IMG/VR virus record: IMGVR_UViG_3300025810_000077
Location: 1-24,689 of that record
Direction: 5' to 3' (one strand)
DNA: 24,689 nt
Source: a virus
Position 1 is the stretch's first letter. Each line of letters begins with the position of its first letter. A model generated the notes under the pieces. It had not been told where the DNA came from. It saw only the letters and a list, made by a program, of their open reading frames with translations, and searched no databases. Position numbers and translations under genes: made by a program. This document shows positions 1 to 7,520 of this stretch, one piece after another.

Positions 1-1
1 C

Positions 2-1792
2 AACCGTCTCGTCGAATATATTCGTGAAATCGAGCGCATGTCCTACTCACGCATATCCAGACGATACGACCACTGGAAGCTGGCTGACCGCGCCCATGAC
101 GTCTACGTTCCAGCAGAAGCCACACGTTTCCGCGAAAAAGCCGTCATCGCTGACACCCGTGCCATAGCCGACACAGTCCTCACCTACCTGATGGCCGCAC
201 TAGGCGGTCGAAACCCAATGTTCCAACTTGAAGGGCTGAACCGCAAGTCAAGAAAAGCGTCAGCCATCCTCGAACAAGTTCTACACCAACAAATGAGACG
301 CACGGCAGGCGAAGCACGCCTCGCCCAGCACCTGCTCGACTGCATTCGCTATGGCTTCGCGCCCACCAAAGTCACATGGGATGCAAAGACAAACACCAAC
401 CAGATAACAAACTTCGACCCACGTCGCGTCTTTCCAGATCCTCGCGTTCAGTGGGGCGACTGGGAGTCAATGCAATACTGTGTCTTCACATCAACAGGCT
501 CATACGACGCCCTTGTGCAGACAGGATTATATCCCAAGCTTAAGTCGGATAAAAAATATCGATACAAGATGACCAGCGACCAACAAGCTTGGGAGTCCCA
601 CAGGTGGCATCAGGAAGAAGGCCGTGGCCTTTCCATCGACCCCCTCATGCCAAACGAGCGATCTACAGGCAGATCAAACTCAAGCTTCTTCTCACTCGGC
701 AACGCCCGCATCATTGACGAAGCGTGGATCAAACTAGCTGGCTACCAAGTTGGCCTACCCAACCTAGACGCCATCTGGATGCTAGTAACAATCATAGACG
801 AGAGCATGGTCATCCGATGCCAGCTCAACCCATACGGACGCCAGTTTCCAATCGTAATAGGTGGCCTGTTCCACGACAGCCACAAAACCTACGCACAATC
901 ACTATACGACCTCATGCTACCCCTGCACGACATAGCCACTTGGCTACTACGCTCACGCATAGACAACGTGCAGGCCGCCATGAACAACCTAATCTTCGTA
1001 GATCCTACGAAGGTGGCCGTCAGCGATCTTATAGACCGCAACCCGTGGGGTATTGTTCGTTCTCTCCCAGGCCAAGCCCCAGGGGACGGTGTCTTCATAG
1101 CCAACATTCCCGACGTAACACGCGGGCATTGGAACGACATAGGCGCATTAAGCGAGATGAAGCAGCGCCTGTCTTCAGCTTCCGACGCACAGCAGGGAAT
1201 GCCAAGCCAAGGCTCTGATCGAACCACAGCCTATGAAGTACAACGCCTAACACAACTAGGATCTCAACGACTTGGCGTACTATCACGCATCATCTCGGCT
1301 ACATCCATCCGGCCACTCGTCCGAATGTCCGTCGAGAACATCCAAGACAGCCTAGCACTCAACGGTTCAATCCGCATGAGCGCAGATAACACGTCCGAAA
1401 CCCTAGCACCCATGATCGAAGAGGGCTATCTCGACTACGACAGCGAGGCACTCCAAGGTGACATCGAATACTTGGTCGTAGACGGCACACTTCCAATAGA
1501 GCCGTCCAGATCCCCCCAATCATGGCTCAATGCTGTCCAAATTGCATCACAAGCTGGCCTTGGAATGGAACTAGACCTTAAATCCATGACACTCGAAGCC
1601 GTCAGATCGATGGGCATCTCAGACATAGACCGCTTCCGTATCCCAGCCGAACAACTCCAACGAGAAGGCCCATCCCCTTCCCAGCAAATGGAACTTATGG
1701 AGAAAGCCAGAGGCGCGTCCGTACAGCCTCAAGAGCAAATCGACAGACAAGTGGAGAAAGGCAACATCGTACCAATGAGGAGCCAGCAATGA
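2..1792 (+). CDS. Portal protein (5' end outside window)
   Basis: Portal proteins form the dodecameric ring at the capsid vertex through which DNA enters and leaves. The frame is open back to base 2, with 12 sense codons before the first ATG at 38. That ATG lacks a convincing ribosome site, so the gene probably begins upstream and is cut by the window edge. About 597 codons remain, which suits podovirus portals. What I see: a 'FDPRRVFPDPR' segment near residue 128 (counted from the ATG), a helical central part, and near residue 390 a stretch 'SDRTTAYEVQRLTQLGSQR' followed by a long helix. The TA-x-EV pattern before a long helix is typical of portal C-terminal regions. The tail end is Gln- and charge-rich. 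It overlaps the next gene by ATGA. The family call rests on pattern recognition and position before scaffold and capsid genes. Confidence 0.82.
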   Translation, partial: NRLVEYIREIERMSYSRISRRYDHWKLADRAHDVYVPAEATRFREKAVIADTRAIADTVLTYLMAALGGRNPMFQLEGLNRKSRKASAILEQVLHQQMRRTAGEARLAQHLLDCIRYGFAPTKVTWDAKTNTNQITNFDPRRVFPDPRVQWGDWESMQYCVFTSTGSYDALVQTGLYPKLKSDKKYRYKMTSDQQAWESHRWHQEEGRGLSIDPLMPNERSTGRSNSSFFSLGNARIIDEAWIKLAGYQVGLPNLDAIWMLVTIIDESMVIRCQLNPYGRQFPIVIGGLFHDSHKTYAQSLYDLMLPLHDIATWLLRSRIDNVQAAMNNLIFVDPTKVAVSDLIDRNPWGIVRSLPGQAPGDGVFIANIPDVTRGHWNDIGALSEMKQRLSSASDAQQGMPSQGSDRTTAYEVQRLTQLGSQRLGVLSRIISATSIRPLVRMSVENIQDSLALNGSIRMSADNTSETLAPMIEEGYLDYDSEALQGDIEYLVVDGTLPIEPSRSPQSWLNAVQIASQAGLGMELDLKSMTLEAVRSMGISDIDRFRIPAEQLQREGPSPSQQMELMEKARGASVQPQEQIDRQVEKGNIVPMRSQQ

Positions 1793-2055
1793 GCAAGGAA
1801 GTAGAGCAAGCGTTAGCACCCTCGATCCCGCCAAAGACAAGAGACTACATCAAGTCAATCATCGATCCAGCACTGAAGGAAATGAACACGCTCATCGAAC
1901 AGCAGATAGAAACCATTCTTGAAACACGAAGACAAATGCAAGAAGAAGCATCCACAAACAAGGCACAGATCGCAAGCATGGAACGCATGATTGGCCTACT
2001 CCCCAAAAACAGAGCGGCCATTCGAGACCTTATGAATCTTCTCGAAAAGCAATAG
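1789..2055 (+). CDS. Small coiled-coil protein after the portal
   Basis: An 88 aa protein whose ATG overlaps the portal stop codon (ATGA), implying translational coupling. After a short Pro-containing N-terminus, residues about 25-70 form a charged, Gln/Glu/Met-rich amphipathic helix with heptad-like spacing and no Cys, so a coiled coil is likely. The C-terminus ends in a second short helix. I do not recognise the family. Its place between portal and fibre suggests a virion or assembly role, but that is inference. Its TAG stop shares its G with the first base of a GGGACGAC motif. Confidence 0.75.
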   Translation: MSKEVEQALAPSIPPKTRDYIKSIIDPALKEMNTLIEQQIETILETRRQMQEEASTNKAQIASMERMIGLLPKNRAAIRDLMNLLEKQ

Positions 2056-2062
2056 GGACGAC
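2055..2062 (+). promoter_or_regulatory. GGGACGAC leader motif, copy 1 (before fibre 1)
   Basis: An exact GGGACGAC whose first G is the last base of the preceding TAG stop. It is followed by CCCC and lies 37 bases before the fibre 1 ATG. The leader downstream holds GTATATAA at 2080-2087 and a small inverted repeat, ATGAT 2073-2077 with ATCAT 2089-2093, which covers the start codon. Function unknown; see the finding on the six copies. Confidence 0.55.
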
Positions 2063-2091
2063 CCCCGCCCAAATGATCGGTATATAAAATC

Positions 2092-3696
2092 ATGGCTATT
2101 ACCCGACCCACTGGCGACCAACTAAGATTTAACTCTTCCGCAAACGGAGAGCTAATCCTTGACGCCTACCTAGAGGCCGCCGAAAAAGGTGGCCGTCAAC
2201 TTGGCGACCTCATCTCCGACATCTTCGATTCATCGGGAGAGTACCGCACAGACATATTCCAGTTCCGCGAAGACCCATCTAACCTTGGCATAATGCAAGT
2301 ACGCATTGGAACCTTCACGGGAGCCAACGACGGCTGGGTAAATCTATCCAACACTGACTTCAACACCATCACCCAAACAGTCCTTGGCTACAAAAACTCT
2401 GCTGAGACAGCTTCTAACACCGCAACCACAAAAGCGGGCGAGGCAAGTACCAGCGCAAGCAACGCATCTACCAGTGAGTCGAACGCCTCAACTAGTGCAA
2501 GTAATGCTTCAACATCTGAATCCAACGCATCAACTTCCGCATCCAACGCGGCAACAAGCGCAAGTAACGCATCCACTAGTGAGTCAAATGCGTCTGGGTC
2601 TGCTTCCACAGCATCAACTCACGCAAACACAGCCCAAGGGTTCAGAGACACAGCATCAACTCACGCAACCACCGCAACCACAAAAGCTGGTGAAGCCAGC
2701 ACTAGCGCAAGCAACGCATCAACCTCCGAAGGCAACGCATCGACCTCGGCATCAACTGCCACAACCCAAGCTGGCATCGCAACAACAAAAGCTGGAGAAG
2801 CGGCAACCTCTGCATCAGCCGCCTCAACAAGTGCAAGTAACGCCGCAACATCAGAAACAAACGCCGCGGCATCCCTGACTTCATTCGATGACAAATATCT
2901 CGGAGCCAAGTCTTCCGTTCCGTCTACAGATAACAATGGTAATACACTCGGCGGCAGTGATACTGGAACGCTTTATTTCAACACGACCTCAAATAAGATG
3001 TTCGTCTGGAACGGAAGTTCGTTTGCAGAGACAGGCTCTGCCGTAAACGGCACATCCAACCGCGCCAGCTTTACGGCTACAGCAAACCAGACGACCTTCG
3101 CCATCAACTACGACGTTGGCTATGTAGACTGCTACATAAATGGAGTGAAGCTATCCCCTGCCGACATCACGGCAACCAATGGCTCCCAAGTAGTTCTCGC
3201 ATCTGGAGCCGCTGTCGGGGATCAGATCGACCTCATTGCATACGGAGCTTTCGCTCTAGCGAACGTCTACACACAAACACAAACCTACACGAAAACAGAA
3301 GTAGACAACCTTCTCACCCCGAAAGCCACAACCACAGACCTTGCGACGACTAACACAAATCTGGCTACCACAAACACTAACCTCGCTACGACAAACACCA
3401 ATGTCACCAGCTTGACTTCAACCGTAGCCACAAAAGCCCCATTAGCCAGCCCAAATTTCTCAGGCACTCCGCAAATTGGCGGTGCAAATATTCCAGTTGT
3501 AACAGGGCATATTGCAAATATTTCTGCTGGGGCAAACGGCTCAATTCCTTATCAGACAGGAAGCAATGCAACAACTTTTCTAGGCATTGGTTCTACTGAC
3601 CAAGTTTTAAAAGTTGCTGGCGGTGTTCCTACTTGGGCAGATGCTTCCGCTGGGGGAACTTCTAATTCAAAAGCATACTTTTTCGGATCAATGTAA
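2092..3696 (+). CDS. Tail fibre 1, Ser/Ala/Thr-repeat shaft
   Basis: A 534 aa modular fibre. Residues 1-95 match the N-terminal domain of fibre 2 (13983-15539) in the pattern LG-[DE]-L...[LI]FDS...RVGT[FY]T...GW, so this is probably the mounting domain. Residues about 101-262 are a low-complexity shaft of STSASNA-type heptads, as in lambda Stf-like fibres. Residues about 265-320 (YLGAK...LYFNTTSNKMFVWNGSSF) are a common fibre segment. Residues about 322-393 are a beta module with 'YINGVKL', also found twice in fibre 2. Residues about 416-441 repeat TTNTNLA. The C-terminal part (SIPYQT...QVLKV...PTWAD) is paralogous to the protein at 4605-4994. The start has no strong Shine-Dalgarno. The last 200 bases become AT-rich like the downstream block, suggesting a mosaic join. 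Confidence 0.88.
   Translation: MAITRPTGDQLRFNSSANGELILDAYLEAAEKGGRQLGDLISDIFDSSGEYRTDIFQFREDPSNLGIMQVRIGTFTGANDGWVNLSNTDFNTITQTVLGYKNSAETASNTATTKAGEASTSASNASTSESNASTSASNASTSESNASTSASNAATSASNASTSESNASGSASTASTHANTAQGFRDTASTHATTATTKAGEASTSASNASTSEGNASTSASTATTQAGIATTKAGEAATSASAASTSASNAATSETNAAASLTSFDDKYLGAKSSVPSTDNNGNTLGGSDTGTLYFNTTSNKMFVWNGSSFAETGSAVNGTSNRASFTATANQTTFAINYDVGYVDCYINGVKLSPADITATNGSQVVLASGAAVGDQIDLIAYGAFALANVYTQTQTYTKTEVDNLLTPKATTTDLATTNTNLATTNTNLATTNTNVTSLTSTVATKAPLASPNFSGTPQIGGANIPVVTGHIANISAGANGSIPYQTGSNATTFLGIGSTDQVLKVAGGVPTWADASAGGTSNSKAYFFGSM
2402..2880 (+). repeat. Coding heptad repeats of fibre 1 shaft
   Basis: Degenerate 21-base units encode S-N-A-S-T-S-[AE]-type heptads, interrupted around 2600-2680 by a less regular segment. 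The block TTKAGEASTSASNASTSE appears twice (near 2429-2475 and 2680-2730) with many synonymous differences between copies. It is a protein repeat inside a gene, not a spacer array. Confidence 0.85.
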
Positions 3697-3706
3697 GGAT
3701 TAAAAA

Positions 3707-4021
3707 ATGGCATCAGGAATTTTGGGTCAAACAGACATAACAAGCACAAATACGGACACAAGTATTTATACTGTGCCAAGCAGTACAACTGCATCTCTAA
3801 CGTTGTCACTGGTAAATCGAAATACAACAGTAGCCAAAATCAGAGTTGGTCTTTGTGCTTCTGGATCGATTGGGAATGCTGAGTTCATCGAATATGAAAC
3901 TAGTTTAGGACCAAAAGCTGTTTTAGAGCGAACAGGAATTGTCATGCAAGCAACTAAACAGCTTGTAGTCAGAACAGACACGGCAAATATATCTGCCTGT
4001 GCTTTTGGATTTGAGGAGTAA
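3707..4021 (+). CDS. Small beta-sandwich structural protein near fibre
   Basis: A 104 aa protein with AAGGA upstream of the ATG. It contains 'YTVPSSTTASLTLSLVNR' near residues 23-40, 'AEFIEYETSL' near 61-70, 'VLERTGIVM' near 75-83 and ends in 'FGFEE'. I associate this pattern (YTVP, IEY, VLERTG, FG[IF]EE) with small beta-rich virion accessory proteins near tail fibres in aquatic phages; that is from memory. It has no signal peptide or membrane segment. The two cassette proteins at 4026 and 6729 also carry YTVP but otherwise differ. A fibre-associated or virion-surface role is the best guess. Confidence 0.72.
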   Translation: MASGILGQTDITSTNTDTSIYTVPSSTTASLTLSLVNRNTTVAKIRVGLCASGSIGNAEFIEYETSLGPKAVLERTGIVMQATKQLVVRTDTANISACAFGFEE

Positions 4022-4025
4022 ATTT

Positions 4026-4355
4026 ATGGGTAGATCAATTGTTGAAATACGAAATCCAGACACGCAAATTTCTGCAACTGCCAATTCTGCAAATGCCGTT
4101 GTATACACCGTTCCGGCTGGAAGACGATTTCGCGGCTATTGTTCAAATCAATTCGCATCGGAGCTTAGTTCAAACTATTACACGGCTTTAGTCTTTAATT
4201 CGGTTGAGGTAAAACATCGAAGCGGTCCCGGCGCGGAAAACAAGACTGAGTATACGATGAACTCAGTGGAAGTAACTTTGCTGGCTGGAGCATCTGTTAA
4301 AGTTGATGGACAGGGCAACCATACATATGTTTGGGGAGTAGAAAGCGATGCTTAG
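4026..4355 (+). CDS. YTVP beta protein, cassette copy A
   Basis: A 109 aa protein; the ATG at 4026 is chosen because GAGGAG at 4013-4018 sits 7 bases before it. The core reads QI-x-ATA...VVYTVPAGRRFRGY...SN, then VEVKH, VTLLAGASVKV and a C-terminal 'TYVWGVESDA'. It is clearly paralogous to the protein at 6729-7070 (VVYTVPEGRKFVGW, LTLLAGTTVKV, VYVFGVESDA). It is probably a small all-beta virion or fibre-tip protein. The last bases overlap the next gene by 8 nt, an arrangement preserved in the second copy. No enzyme motif is visible. Confidence 0.75.
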   Translation: MGRSIVEIRNPDTQISATANSANAVVYTVPAGRRFRGYCSNQFASELSSNYYTALVFNSVEVKHRSGPGAENKTEYTMNSVEVTLLAGASVKVDGQGNHTYVWGVESDA

Positions 4356-4608
4356 AAGAACCATTAATGATGTTGAGTATGAAATTGTCTGTGAATTTTA
4401 TGACAGCGGTGAAAGTTCATCGATTGCCAAAACAATAGGGGAAAATTCGGTCAACACCTATCGGCTTACAGTCGGCGCAAAAAATCCACTTACACAAATT
4501 TCATTTAATAAAGATATGGATGCTTTGCAAGCGTATGTAACGAGTAACGATGAGTTTTTGTGGAATGATTATTGGGAAGATCCTGTCGAGGAATCGGAGA
4601 AACGATGA
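4348..4608 (+). CDS. Cassette partner protein, copy A
   Basis: An 86 aa protein with an acidic tail, overlapping the YTVP gene by 8 nt; its ribosome site GGAG lies at 4335-4338. Conserved with the copy at 7063-7326: YEIV near residue 10, 'NTYRL' near 36, 'NPLTQ' near 46-50, 'ALQAYVTSNDE..WNDYWEDP' near the C-terminus. Position directly after a candidate adhesion protein, strict pairing and small acidic nature would fit a chaperone or complex partner, but no known chaperone family is recognised. Its TGA overlaps the next ATG. Confidence 0.72.
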   Translation: MLRRTINDVEYEIVCEFYDSGESSSIAKTIGENSVNTYRLTVGAKNPLTQISFNKDMDALQAYVTSNDEFLWNDYWEDPVEESEKR

Positions 4609-4994
4609 CTAGAGCAAGAGATCTCGCAGACGGAGCCTTATACAAGATCACCCCGTCTACATCTGGGAACTTACTAACCAGCGACGGCAGTAACTGGACA
4701 AGTGCCACACCTCCTGTCGAGCTTCCCGCACACGGTGCAGATGGCAACATCCTCACATCGACTGGCAGTGCATGGATAAGCGAAACCCCAGCCGCGCAAC
4801 CGACACACCTTCCCGTAACAGGCGGCAGTGCGGGAACCATCCCCTATCAGACAGCCGTCAACCAGACAGCCCATACAGCCGTTGGCACGGCGGGTCAGGT
4901 GTTGCAGTCAAACGCGACAAGCGCACCCACATGGGTGGACAAAAGCGCGGTCGCTACGCCGACAGGCGTGGCTACAGTAATGAAGTTCAGCTAG
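4605..4994 (+). CDS. Fibre-tip-like repeat protein
   Basis: A 129 aa protein beginning 'MTRARDLADG'; the ATG at 4605 overlaps the previous TGA (ATGA), and GGAG at 4596-4599 is well spaced. It holds three fibre repeats: GNLLTSDGSNWTSATPP, GNILTSTGSAWISETPA, and a GQVLQSNATSAPTWVD unit after 'GTIPYQTAVNQ'. The last unit is paralogous to the C-terminus of fibre 1 (SIPYQT...QVLKV...PTWAD). It is GC-richer than its immediate neighbours, so it may come from a different donor or be a relict of the fibre gene. Likely fibre-associated. Confidence 0.75.
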   Translation: MTRARDLADGALYKITPSTSGNLLTSDGSNWTSATPPVELPAHGADGNILTSTGSAWISETPAAQPTHLPVTGGSAGTIPYQTAVNQTAHTAVGTAGQVLQSNATSAPTWVDKSAVATPTGVATVMKFS

Positions 4995-5003
4995 GAGAAT
5001 AAA

Positions 5004-6716
5004 ATGGCAGATCAGGTCAAACAGTTGGCGTTTAAACAGTTCACCGCCAGTGAGCTAGTGGCAGGGAGTGCCGCAAATGTGTTAACCACAGATGCCTCTA
5101 CGCATTACGTTATCAAGTCAATTGAAGCAACCCAAGGAGACAATGATTCCGCTGTGATTGCGACTGCTACTCTTGGACTGACGGCTGGTTTAGGCACTGG
5201 TCAATATGCAAGTTTAGGCACTGTAGCCAAAAAAGATCGGGTGGGATTAGGAGGAGGAAGCGCGATCATGGATGCGTCTTCAACGCTCACGATACGTCCT
5301 ACTGCTACAACAATAGATTTTCTTGATGTTAAAGCTCACTCGCAGTTAGAAACCACTGGGGGAACTCCTAGCGGAAATTATGTAACTGCTATAGACCCGA
5401 CTGTGAACGGAAAAGAAGAGCCTACCCTGCACACAGAAACAACGGTAAATAAAACAGGTACAACCTATTCTGGAAGTGCTGCGGCTTCTGGATATGATTC
5501 ACTCCAAGGCTACCCAAGTGGCAATTACAGAATTTATCACACGAATGCAAACGGAGTTAATCTTATCCTTAATTTTCAAGGGGGTACAACCAGTGGCGTG
5601 GCATTCGCAGTTTGGAATGCAGATGATGGTACAAACTATGGTTATTATAATAGCTCATATGACAGAGCAATTTTTGACGGTAAAAGATACATTTTTTGGG
5701 CGTATGTTGACGGTCAAACTAATATGCGAATTAGATGGTATGATTTGGATGAATCAACCACAAATTTAGCGGCGGCTAATACTACAGGCGGCGGTAGTGG
5801 AAATAATTTTTACCACGGTCAAACTGCGGGCATTAGTTCTGGATTTCAAAGCAGAACTTCTTACGACAATATTCTTAATGCTTTTTATCAAAACCGTCAC
5901 ACAAATAACAAACGATATTTTACTGGATTCAGTGGAAGTAATAATAGATTTTGGTTAGTGGAATTGCCAGACACATTGACCAATGATGCGTCCACAACGC
6001 CAGCCCCAAAATGGATTTATCTTTCTAGCCCTTCGGCAAGTTCGTCTGGTGCGACTGATCCATTTGGCACAAATAGTAACTCTTACAACTTGGTTTATTT
6101 AATTAAGAATTATGCAACGGCCACCACAGAAACTCAACTTCAGCTAACTTATGACCCTGTTATCAGTCGTTATATGCTTTGGTACTCGAAAGATAACAAC
6201 CTATGGTATGCTTTTAGTTTTACGCAAGCGGATATTGATGGCACAAGTCAAGGTGGTTTGTTGAGTCCCACTGGCAGTGATGGGATAAGAACAATAGCAC
6301 AGGCTAATGCAAGTAAAATAAATATTGATTCTAATGTTACTGTAAATGGTGGCGGAAATAATCTAGCCATAAATGTTGGTTCGGCTAGTGCCGCTGTCGC
6401 CAACCTCTCTGGGGTACACGCTGGGGAAAGCCCCTCTGAAGACGTATCCCCATGTTACATAGATGGAGCGAATTTTTATTTCAGAGATAACTCTACTGGG
6501 GCGACAGCACAAAAAGTTGTCAAACTAGATATGAGTGACGTAAAACCAGCTAACGTTACAAATTTGATGCCAAATACAACCATACCCAGCAATGTTTTAA
6601 GGCATAATATCTTTGTAAGTATTGCCGCCCCAAATTCAACAACAATCGCAAGCCGCACATATACAAAAGCTCCATCACTTAAAGTGAGGGTGAGCGGTAT
6701 ATTGTCAGATCAATAA
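5004..6716 (+). CDS. Large putative receptor-binding protein
   Basis: A 570 aa protein with AGGAG upstream of the ATG. Residues about 1-115 form a beta-rich Thr/Ala/Gly domain (HYVIKSIEATQ, TATLGLTAG). Residues about 165-460 are rich in Tyr, Trp, Phe, Asn and Gly, with repeated short aromatic strands such as 'YGYYNSSYDRAIFDGKRYIFWAY', which suggests a propeller-like or jelly-roll glycan-binding fold. The C-terminus ends 'KVRVSGILSDQ'. There is no catalytic motif I can name, so depolymerase activity is not supported. Base composition is strongly AT-rich. It is flanked on both sides by copies of the YTVP cassette, making it the likely centre of a host-recognition unit. Function is inferred from context. 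Confidence 0.62.
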   Translation: MADQVKQLAFKQFTASELVAGSAANVLTTDASTHYVIKSIEATQGDNDSAVIATATLGLTAGLGTGQYASLGTVAKKDRVGLGGGSAIMDASSTLTIRPTATTIDFLDVKAHSQLETTGGTPSGNYVTAIDPTVNGKEEPTLHTETTVNKTGTTYSGSAAASGYDSLQGYPSGNYRIYHTNANGVNLILNFQGGTTSGVAFAVWNADDGTNYGYYNSSYDRAIFDGKRYIFWAYVDGQTNMRIRWYDLDESTTNLAAANTTGGGSGNNFYHGQTAGISSGFQSRTSYDNILNAFYQNRHTNNKRYFTGFSGSNNRFWLVELPDTLTNDASTTPAPKWIYLSSPSASSSGATDPFGTNSNSYNLVYLIKNYATATTETQLQLTYDPVISRYMLWYSKDNNLWYAFSFTQADIDGTSQGGLLSPTGSDGIRTIAQANASKINIDSNVTVNGGGNNLAINVGSASAAVANLSGVHAGESPSEDVSPCYIDGANFYFRDNSTGATAQKVVKLDMSDVKPANVTNLMPNTTIPSNVLRHNIFVSIAAPNSTTIASRTYTKAPSLKVRVSGILSDQ

Positions 6717-6728
6717 AGGAGATAAAAA

Positions 6729-7070
6729 ATGTTAACACCAATTGATGATGCCCCACCAGTAGCGGGAGCAACGGTACAAGCCGATAAACAAATTGCGGCA
6801 ACAGCGCAAAACTCTAACACAGTCGTTTATACTGTCCCAGAGGGCAGAAAATTTGTTGGTTGGGCTTCAAATTCCAATTCACAAAATGGGTCGTATTGGG
6901 CGCAACTTGAAGCAGGTGGCGTTGCGGTTCGTCATTTTAGCCAATTTTCTTACAACCCAGCTAACTATCAAACCATAGATTCGCCAGTGCTAACCCTGTT
7001 AGCAGGTACAACTGTCAAGGTTGGTAACGGAAATACTGTTTATGTTTTTGGAGTAGAGAGCGATGCTTAA
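6729..7070 (+). CDS. YTVP beta protein, cassette copy B
   Basis: A 113 aa paralog of the protein at 4026-4355. AAGGAG precedes the ATG. Shared features are QIAATA, VVYTVPEGRKFVGW, SN after it, V-x-V-x-H, LTLLAGTTVKV and the exact C-terminus GVESDA. The N-terminus is about a dozen residues longer (MLTPIDDAPPVAG). The middle third differs strongly between copies, and the two ends are conserved, which is the pattern expected when a variable loop region is under host-driven selection. It overlaps the next gene by 8 nt exactly as in copy A. Confidence 0.75.
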   Translation: MLTPIDDAPPVAGATVQADKQIAATAQNSNTVVYTVPEGRKFVGWASNSNSQNGSYWAQLEAGGVAVRHFSQFSYNPANYQTIDSPVLTLLAGTTVKVGNGNTVYVFGVESDA

Positions 7071-7326
7071 ACGAAATATTAAATTTGAAACATATGAAAT
7101 TGTTGCATCGTTTTATGATGATGGACAGGCAAATGCTATTGCTCGAACAATAGTAGAAGAGGGCGAAACCCCTGTTAATACATACCGTTTGCGAGTTGGA
7201 GCGCGAAATCCACTTACGCAAGTGCCATTTAATGGAAACGAAAATGCATTGCATGATTATTTATTAACAAATGATGAAACAATTTGGGATGCTTATTGGG
7301 AAGACCCAGAGCCAGAGACGGAGTAA
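7063..7326 (+). CDS. Cassette partner protein, copy B
   Basis: An 87 aa paralog of the protein at 4348-4608: YEIV, 'NTYRLRVGARNPLTQVPFN', 'ALHDYLLTNDETIWDAYWEDP' and an acidic end EPETE. The overlap region with the upstream YTVP gene differs at one base in 20 from copy A (7050-7069 against 4335-4354). The conserved pairing argues for a two-protein unit. The family is unknown to me. Confidence 0.72.
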   Translation: MLKRNIKFETYEIVASFYDDGQANAIARTIVEEGETPVNTYRLRVGARNPLTQVPFNGNENALHDYLLTNDETIWDAYWEDPEPETE

Positions 7327-7329
7327 CAG

Positions 7330-7371
7330 ATGATCACAGTCGAAGAAACCACCACAGAAGAAGGAGAATAG
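7330..7371 (+). CDS. Possible 13 aa acidic mini-ORF
   Basis: ATG at 7330 with GGAG at 7320-7323 and a 6-base spacer encodes MITVEETTTEEGE. The ribosome site of the next gene (AAGGAG) lies inside its last codons. It could be a translated acidic peptide, a coupling leader, or simply a chance ORF. Its acidic Thr/Glu composition resembles the tails of the cassette partner proteins. The length gives little statistical support. Confidence 0.3.
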   Translation: MITVEETTTEEGE

Positions 7372-7373
7372 AA

Positions 7374-7520
7374 ATGGGAATGACGCCTGCTGAAGTCGAG
7401 TACAAGAAGATGTTGAAAGCATCCAACATGTCTCGTAACTCTACAATCAAAGAAGGTTCTTTGGTTCAAACCCTTGGCAACAAATCCCCAAAGAAACCAA
7501 AGGGAAAACTAAAAGCTTGA
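7374..7520 (+). CDS. Small basic hypothetical protein (48 aa)
   Basis: Starts at the ATG after AAGGAG (7361-7366). A longer frame exists upstream but overlaps the previous genes without its own ribosome site. Sequence begins 'MGMTPAEVEYKKMLKAS' and ends in a Lys/Pro-rich basic tail (KSPKKPKGKLKA). It shares its stop TGA with the TTG start of the next gene. No family recognised. A basic tail of this type could bind nucleic acid, but that is a guess. Confidence 0.6.
   Translation: MGMTPAEVEYKKMLKASNMSRNSTIKEGSLVQTLGNKSPKKPKGKLKA

Larger units (their letters stand above)
3697..7372 (+). other. Adhesion-gene island between portal and scaffold
   Basis: A run of small beta-protein genes, a fibre-tip paralog, a large putative receptor binder and a duplicated two-gene cassette sits between the portal/fibre genes and the scaffold gene. 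Most of it, except 4605-4994, is AT-richer than the flanks: line 5641-5700 has 18 G/C of 60, while 9961-10020 in the capsid gene has 33 of 60. Each gene has its own purine-rich ribosome site. Portal, scaffold and capsid genes are often adjacent in phages, so this looks like a variable insertion. Acquisition by recombination is inference. Confidence 0.6.

Noticed and set aside
724-1218. 164 codon + strand frame inside the portal gene
   Set aside because: It is out of frame with the portal, has odd Arg/Pro/His composition and no ribosome site; it is a shadow.
2402-2880. Regular short repeats that might suggest a CRISPR-like array
   Set aside because: They are in-frame coding heptads of a fibre shaft with no uniform spacer and repeat structure.
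3707-7326. Diversity-generating retroelement around the adhesion genes
   Set aside because: No reverse transcriptase, no template/variable repeat pair and no adenine-biased variation are visible; the paralogs differ too broadly.
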